Shown in pieces: positions 23,142-24,927 of a stretch of 24,927 nt of DNA. The DNA comes from Sanchytrium tribonematis (Eukaryota; Sanchytriomycota; Sanchytriomycetes; Sanchytriales; Sanchytriaceae), in NCBI GenBank assembly GCA_018985235.1, contig JADGIG010000070.1:1-24927 (forward strand), read 5' to 3'. Within the stretch, counting starts at the first letter, position 1; every line of letters starts with the position of its first letter. The position numbers and the translations under genes were made by a program. The notes under the pieces are model-generated. The model did not search any database, had not been told where the DNA came from, and saw only the letters and a program-made list of their open reading frames with translations.

Positions 23142-24422
23142 TTATTCCTGCATAGATTCAAAGCTGTTTGTAGAGCTTGACTTTTTTAAGTCAGAAAATG
23201 GGTCTGCTTTTAGCTTAAGCATATTATCTACAGACTCAGGAGATTTCATTAATGTATCAATACAGGTTGGTAGATCACCTTCGTTTGTATCGACAATCAT
23301 TGCATCTATTTCAGAGGTTTCTGGTTCTTTAGATTTAGTGTGACCAATAACTTTCACCAATTTGCTTGCATCCACGTTATTAGTGAAAGTTGTTTTTAAG
23401 GTATCAGAGGAAATCGTCCTTGAATTATTACCAGCTAATGGTAAACTGAGGCTAGACACGTAGGGTGCTCGTTGATAGCTTAATTCTGGGCTATATCTTA
23501 TCGGGCTACTGAAATCGCCCCCCTTTCTCTTGAACTTATTAGGAGTCCTATTAAGAGTAATTTTTGGAGTTCTGCGAATAGGACTCTGAATAATGACTCG
23601 ATCTTGCCTTATGGTTGGCTCTCTTTCCAAAATAGATTCTTCGACGTCTTGCTTCAAGGCGTCAGCAGCAAATTGTTCCAATCTCTGATTTTGAAGCAGA
23701 AGTACCTCCTCACTATCATATGGCTTACCAACACAGACCGGAGCAGATTGAGCCTCAGAATATGGCTTAGCCCCACCGGGTATACTGTATTCAAAAGTGG
23801 GACCAAAATTCACTTTTACCGCTCCACCTTTCCATATTCCAATTGCAGGATAATATGTGCCTAAATACAGTGAGGGAAATCCCTTTACAATCTGTCCATT
23901 AATAAAGTAAGTTATTCTGCTCCCTTCTTTCCAAATCTCCACTTCTGGCTGATTTACCGTAGTACACCCATAAAGCTTCTTCGGATTCCACCTTCTGCTG
24001 ATCAATATCGCTTCTTCTTCTTCAGTTTGACTATCAGGCAGTTCTATTAATATTCCTACAGTATCTCCAACTTTAAATCCGATTCTACTTTCAAAAGTTT
24101 CTCTGGCAATGGCTTGGTGGTATAAGCGACCCGTATTTGAAAATCCATATCCAAAACTATCATAGCCAGGGTAAGACTGGAGATCTGCACTTATTTGAGC
24201 AAATCCAACACGACAATGACCTTCTATCAATGTAATTTCATAATACCAGGATCCACTAATGAGTGCAAAATTTCCTTTTCCAGTTCTCCATCCCATGTTG
24301 TTTTTAATAACATTGGCTTCTCTTTGAATTTGGGGTGCTGAAAGAACATTTTCTTTGCTAATGGTGACAGGGTCAGTCAAGGTATTTTGTAAATCGCAAT
24401 ATAATTCGTAACGAAATGACAT
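23142..24422 (-). CDS. Ash2/Bre2-type SPRY protein (COMPASS H3K4 methyltransferase subunit)
   Basis: The 426-residue protein has a SPRY domain at about 38-215 typical of ASH2L/Bre2. Supporting stretches are GSWYYEITLIEGHCRVGFAQ, GYDSFGYGFSNTGRLYHQAI, VGDTVGILIELP, EGSRITYFINGQIVKGF, and YYPAIGIWKGGAVKVNFGPTFEY. In ASH2L the equivalent order includes ARLGWSQ, GYDKFSYSWR, GxKxHQS, VYFPAISLYK and VxINFGPxFxY. The domain binds RbBP5 and stimulates Set1/MLL methylation of histone H3 Lys4. The N-terminal PHD/winged-helix of ASH2L is absent, as in Bre2. The C-terminal 200 residues are low-complexity with repeated S/T-P sites (SPIRRTP, NRTPNK, SSPIRYSP), likely phosphorylated. The stop is GAATAAA. 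Confidence 0.88.
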   Translation of the reverse strand: MSFRYELYCDLQNTLTDPVTISKENVLSAPQIQREANVIKNNMGWRTGKGNFALISGSWYYEITLIEGHCRVGFAQISADLQSYPGYDSFGYGFSNTGRLYHQAIARETFESRIGFKVGDTVGILIELPDSQTEEEEAILISRRWNPKKLYGCTTVNQPEVEIWKEGSRITYFINGQIVKGFPSLYLGTYYPAIGIWKGGAVKVNFGPTFEYSIPGGAKPYSEAQSAPVCVGKPYDSEEVLLLQNQRLEQFAADALKQDVEESILEREPTIRQDRVIIQSPIRRTPKITLNRTPNKFKRKGGDFSSPIRYSPELSYQRAPYVSSLSLPLAGNNSRTISSDTLKTTFTNNVDASKLVKVIGHTKSKEPETSEIDAMIVDTNEGDLPTCIDTLMKSPESVDNMLKLKADPFSDLKKSSSTNSFESMQE

Positions 24423-24450
24423 ACAAGGAGATTTAAAGCTTTGCTAAAAT
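24423..24450. promoter_or_regulatory. 28-bp divergent spacer between SPRY gene and F-box-like gene
   Basis: Only 28 nt lie between the two opposed ATGs. This is too short for two separate core promoters, so at least one probably lies inside the facing coding sequence. Confidence 0.4.
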
Positions 24451-24870
24451 ATGACAAATGGAGCAATAAAACTCAGACTGCCCGATGAGATCTGGTCATT
24501 GATTTGTAACAATAGCTTCGAATTGGCGTGGAAGCTGCAACATCACAAATTGATGAGTCAAATATCTAAAAATTACCACGTTTCCATGACAATCAAGCTG
24601 CAAAATGGCAAATACATTTTCAATTTATACCGCGACATTATATGGAGATTTAAATCTAGAAATTACGAAGGAATTATCGGACTTCAGTTAATACCTGATT
24701 TGTTCTTAAAGCAAGTACTGATGTGGACACTAGAAATTGACAATATTGTTTTAAAATGTCCCGGAAACATAAGTGTTAAAGCATCTGACTTAGTGGATCT
24801 TTACACACGAATAGGGAAACCAATTTTTGTAAGCAATTTTGAAAGCATTAAAGAAAACTCGCTGGCTTAA
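24451..24870 (+). CDS. Short F-box-like protein
   Basis: 139 residues. The N-terminus IKLRLPDEIWSLICNNSFELAWKLQHHKL fits a divergent F-box (LPDEIWxxI). The remainder (MTIKLQNGKYIFNLYRDIIWRF ... LMWTLEIDNIVLKCPG) shows weak repeat-like hydrophobic spacing, reminiscent of the other F-box protein in this window but much shorter. The length suggests either a truncated family member or a gene whose later exon(s) lie beyond a missed intron. No AATAAA is near the stop. Expression is untested and confidence is modest. Confidence 0.5.
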   Translation: MTNGAIKLRLPDEIWSLICNNSFELAWKLQHHKLMSQISKNYHVSMTIKLQNGKYIFNLYRDIIWRFKSRNYEGIIGLQLIPDLFLKQVLMWTLEIDNIVLKCPGNISVKASDLVDLYTRIGKPIFVSNFESIKENSLA

Positions 24871-24927
24871 ATTTTAAAACCAATATACTTTAACTTCAAA
24901 CTAAAGTAAAGATTAGCCCTGATTCTT
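24871..24927. other. Right-edge noncoding stretch
   Basis: 57 nt of AT-rich sequence after the last stop. Nothing recognisable is present. Confidence 0.3.

Noticed and set aside
1-24927. CRISPR arrays, insertion sequences, integrated viruses, bacterial operators
   Set aside because: No regularly spaced repeats, transposase or integrase motifs, terminal repeats or viral genes were seen. Intron-bearing genes and poly(A) hexamers mark the DNA as eukaryotic nuclear.

Overview
This is nuclear DNA from a eukaryote with a very compact, AT-rich genome (roughly one third G+C by eye). Gene content points to a fungus or close fungal relative. Ypk1/Gad8-type kinase, Cbp3, GRAM-VASt sterol-transfer protein, Ash2/Bre2-type SPRY protein and F-box proteins fit fungi. 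A voltage-gated K+ channel, two 7TM-RGS proteins and an MCMDC2-like protein are unusual for Dikarya. My best guess is an early-diverging or Rozella-like (Cryptomycota) lineage; this is inference from gene content only. Mitochondrial genes (CBP3, SDHAF2) argue for a respiring mitochondrion.

Layout. 1-3094: four minus-strand genes head to tail with 18-33 nt gaps (NTF2-like protein, Nit1 amidase, Ypk1-like AGC kinase, and the first codons of an unknown gene at the left edge). 3244-5871: an MCMDC2-like gene and, 9 nt later, an SLC35F-type transporter. 5920-8709: CBP3, an MFS sugar-type transporter, phosphatase inhibitor 2 and a tiny PNRC/Edc1-like decapping protein. 9003-12705: a Kv channel and a large sequon-rich modular protein. 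12739-13792: NOP10 and BFR2/AATF, head to head across 34 nt. 13798-16025: two tandem 7TM-RGS paralogues. 16084-19190: a GRAM-VASt protein and an F-box protein. 19182-21327: an NSUN2/Trm4 methyltransferase and a probable U3 snoRNA gene. 21454-24870: SDHAF2, two tandem four-TM MARVEL-like paralogues, an Ash2/Bre2-like SPRY protein and a short F-box-like protein.

Genome-level traits stand out. Two genes contain 19-nt and 20-nt introns, supported by conserved protein sequence. In 11 of 23 complete genes the stop codon lies inside an AATAAA hexamer. Convergent genes are separated by 5, 7 or 10 nt, or overlap by 9 nt. One palindromic AATAAATTTATT can serve two convergent genes. An ACACGTGAT motif occurs in three promoters, including that of the U3 gene. 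Ribosome biogenesis is represented three times (NOP10, BFR2, U3), and signalling several times (Ypk kinase, IPP-2, RGS receptors, Kv channel).
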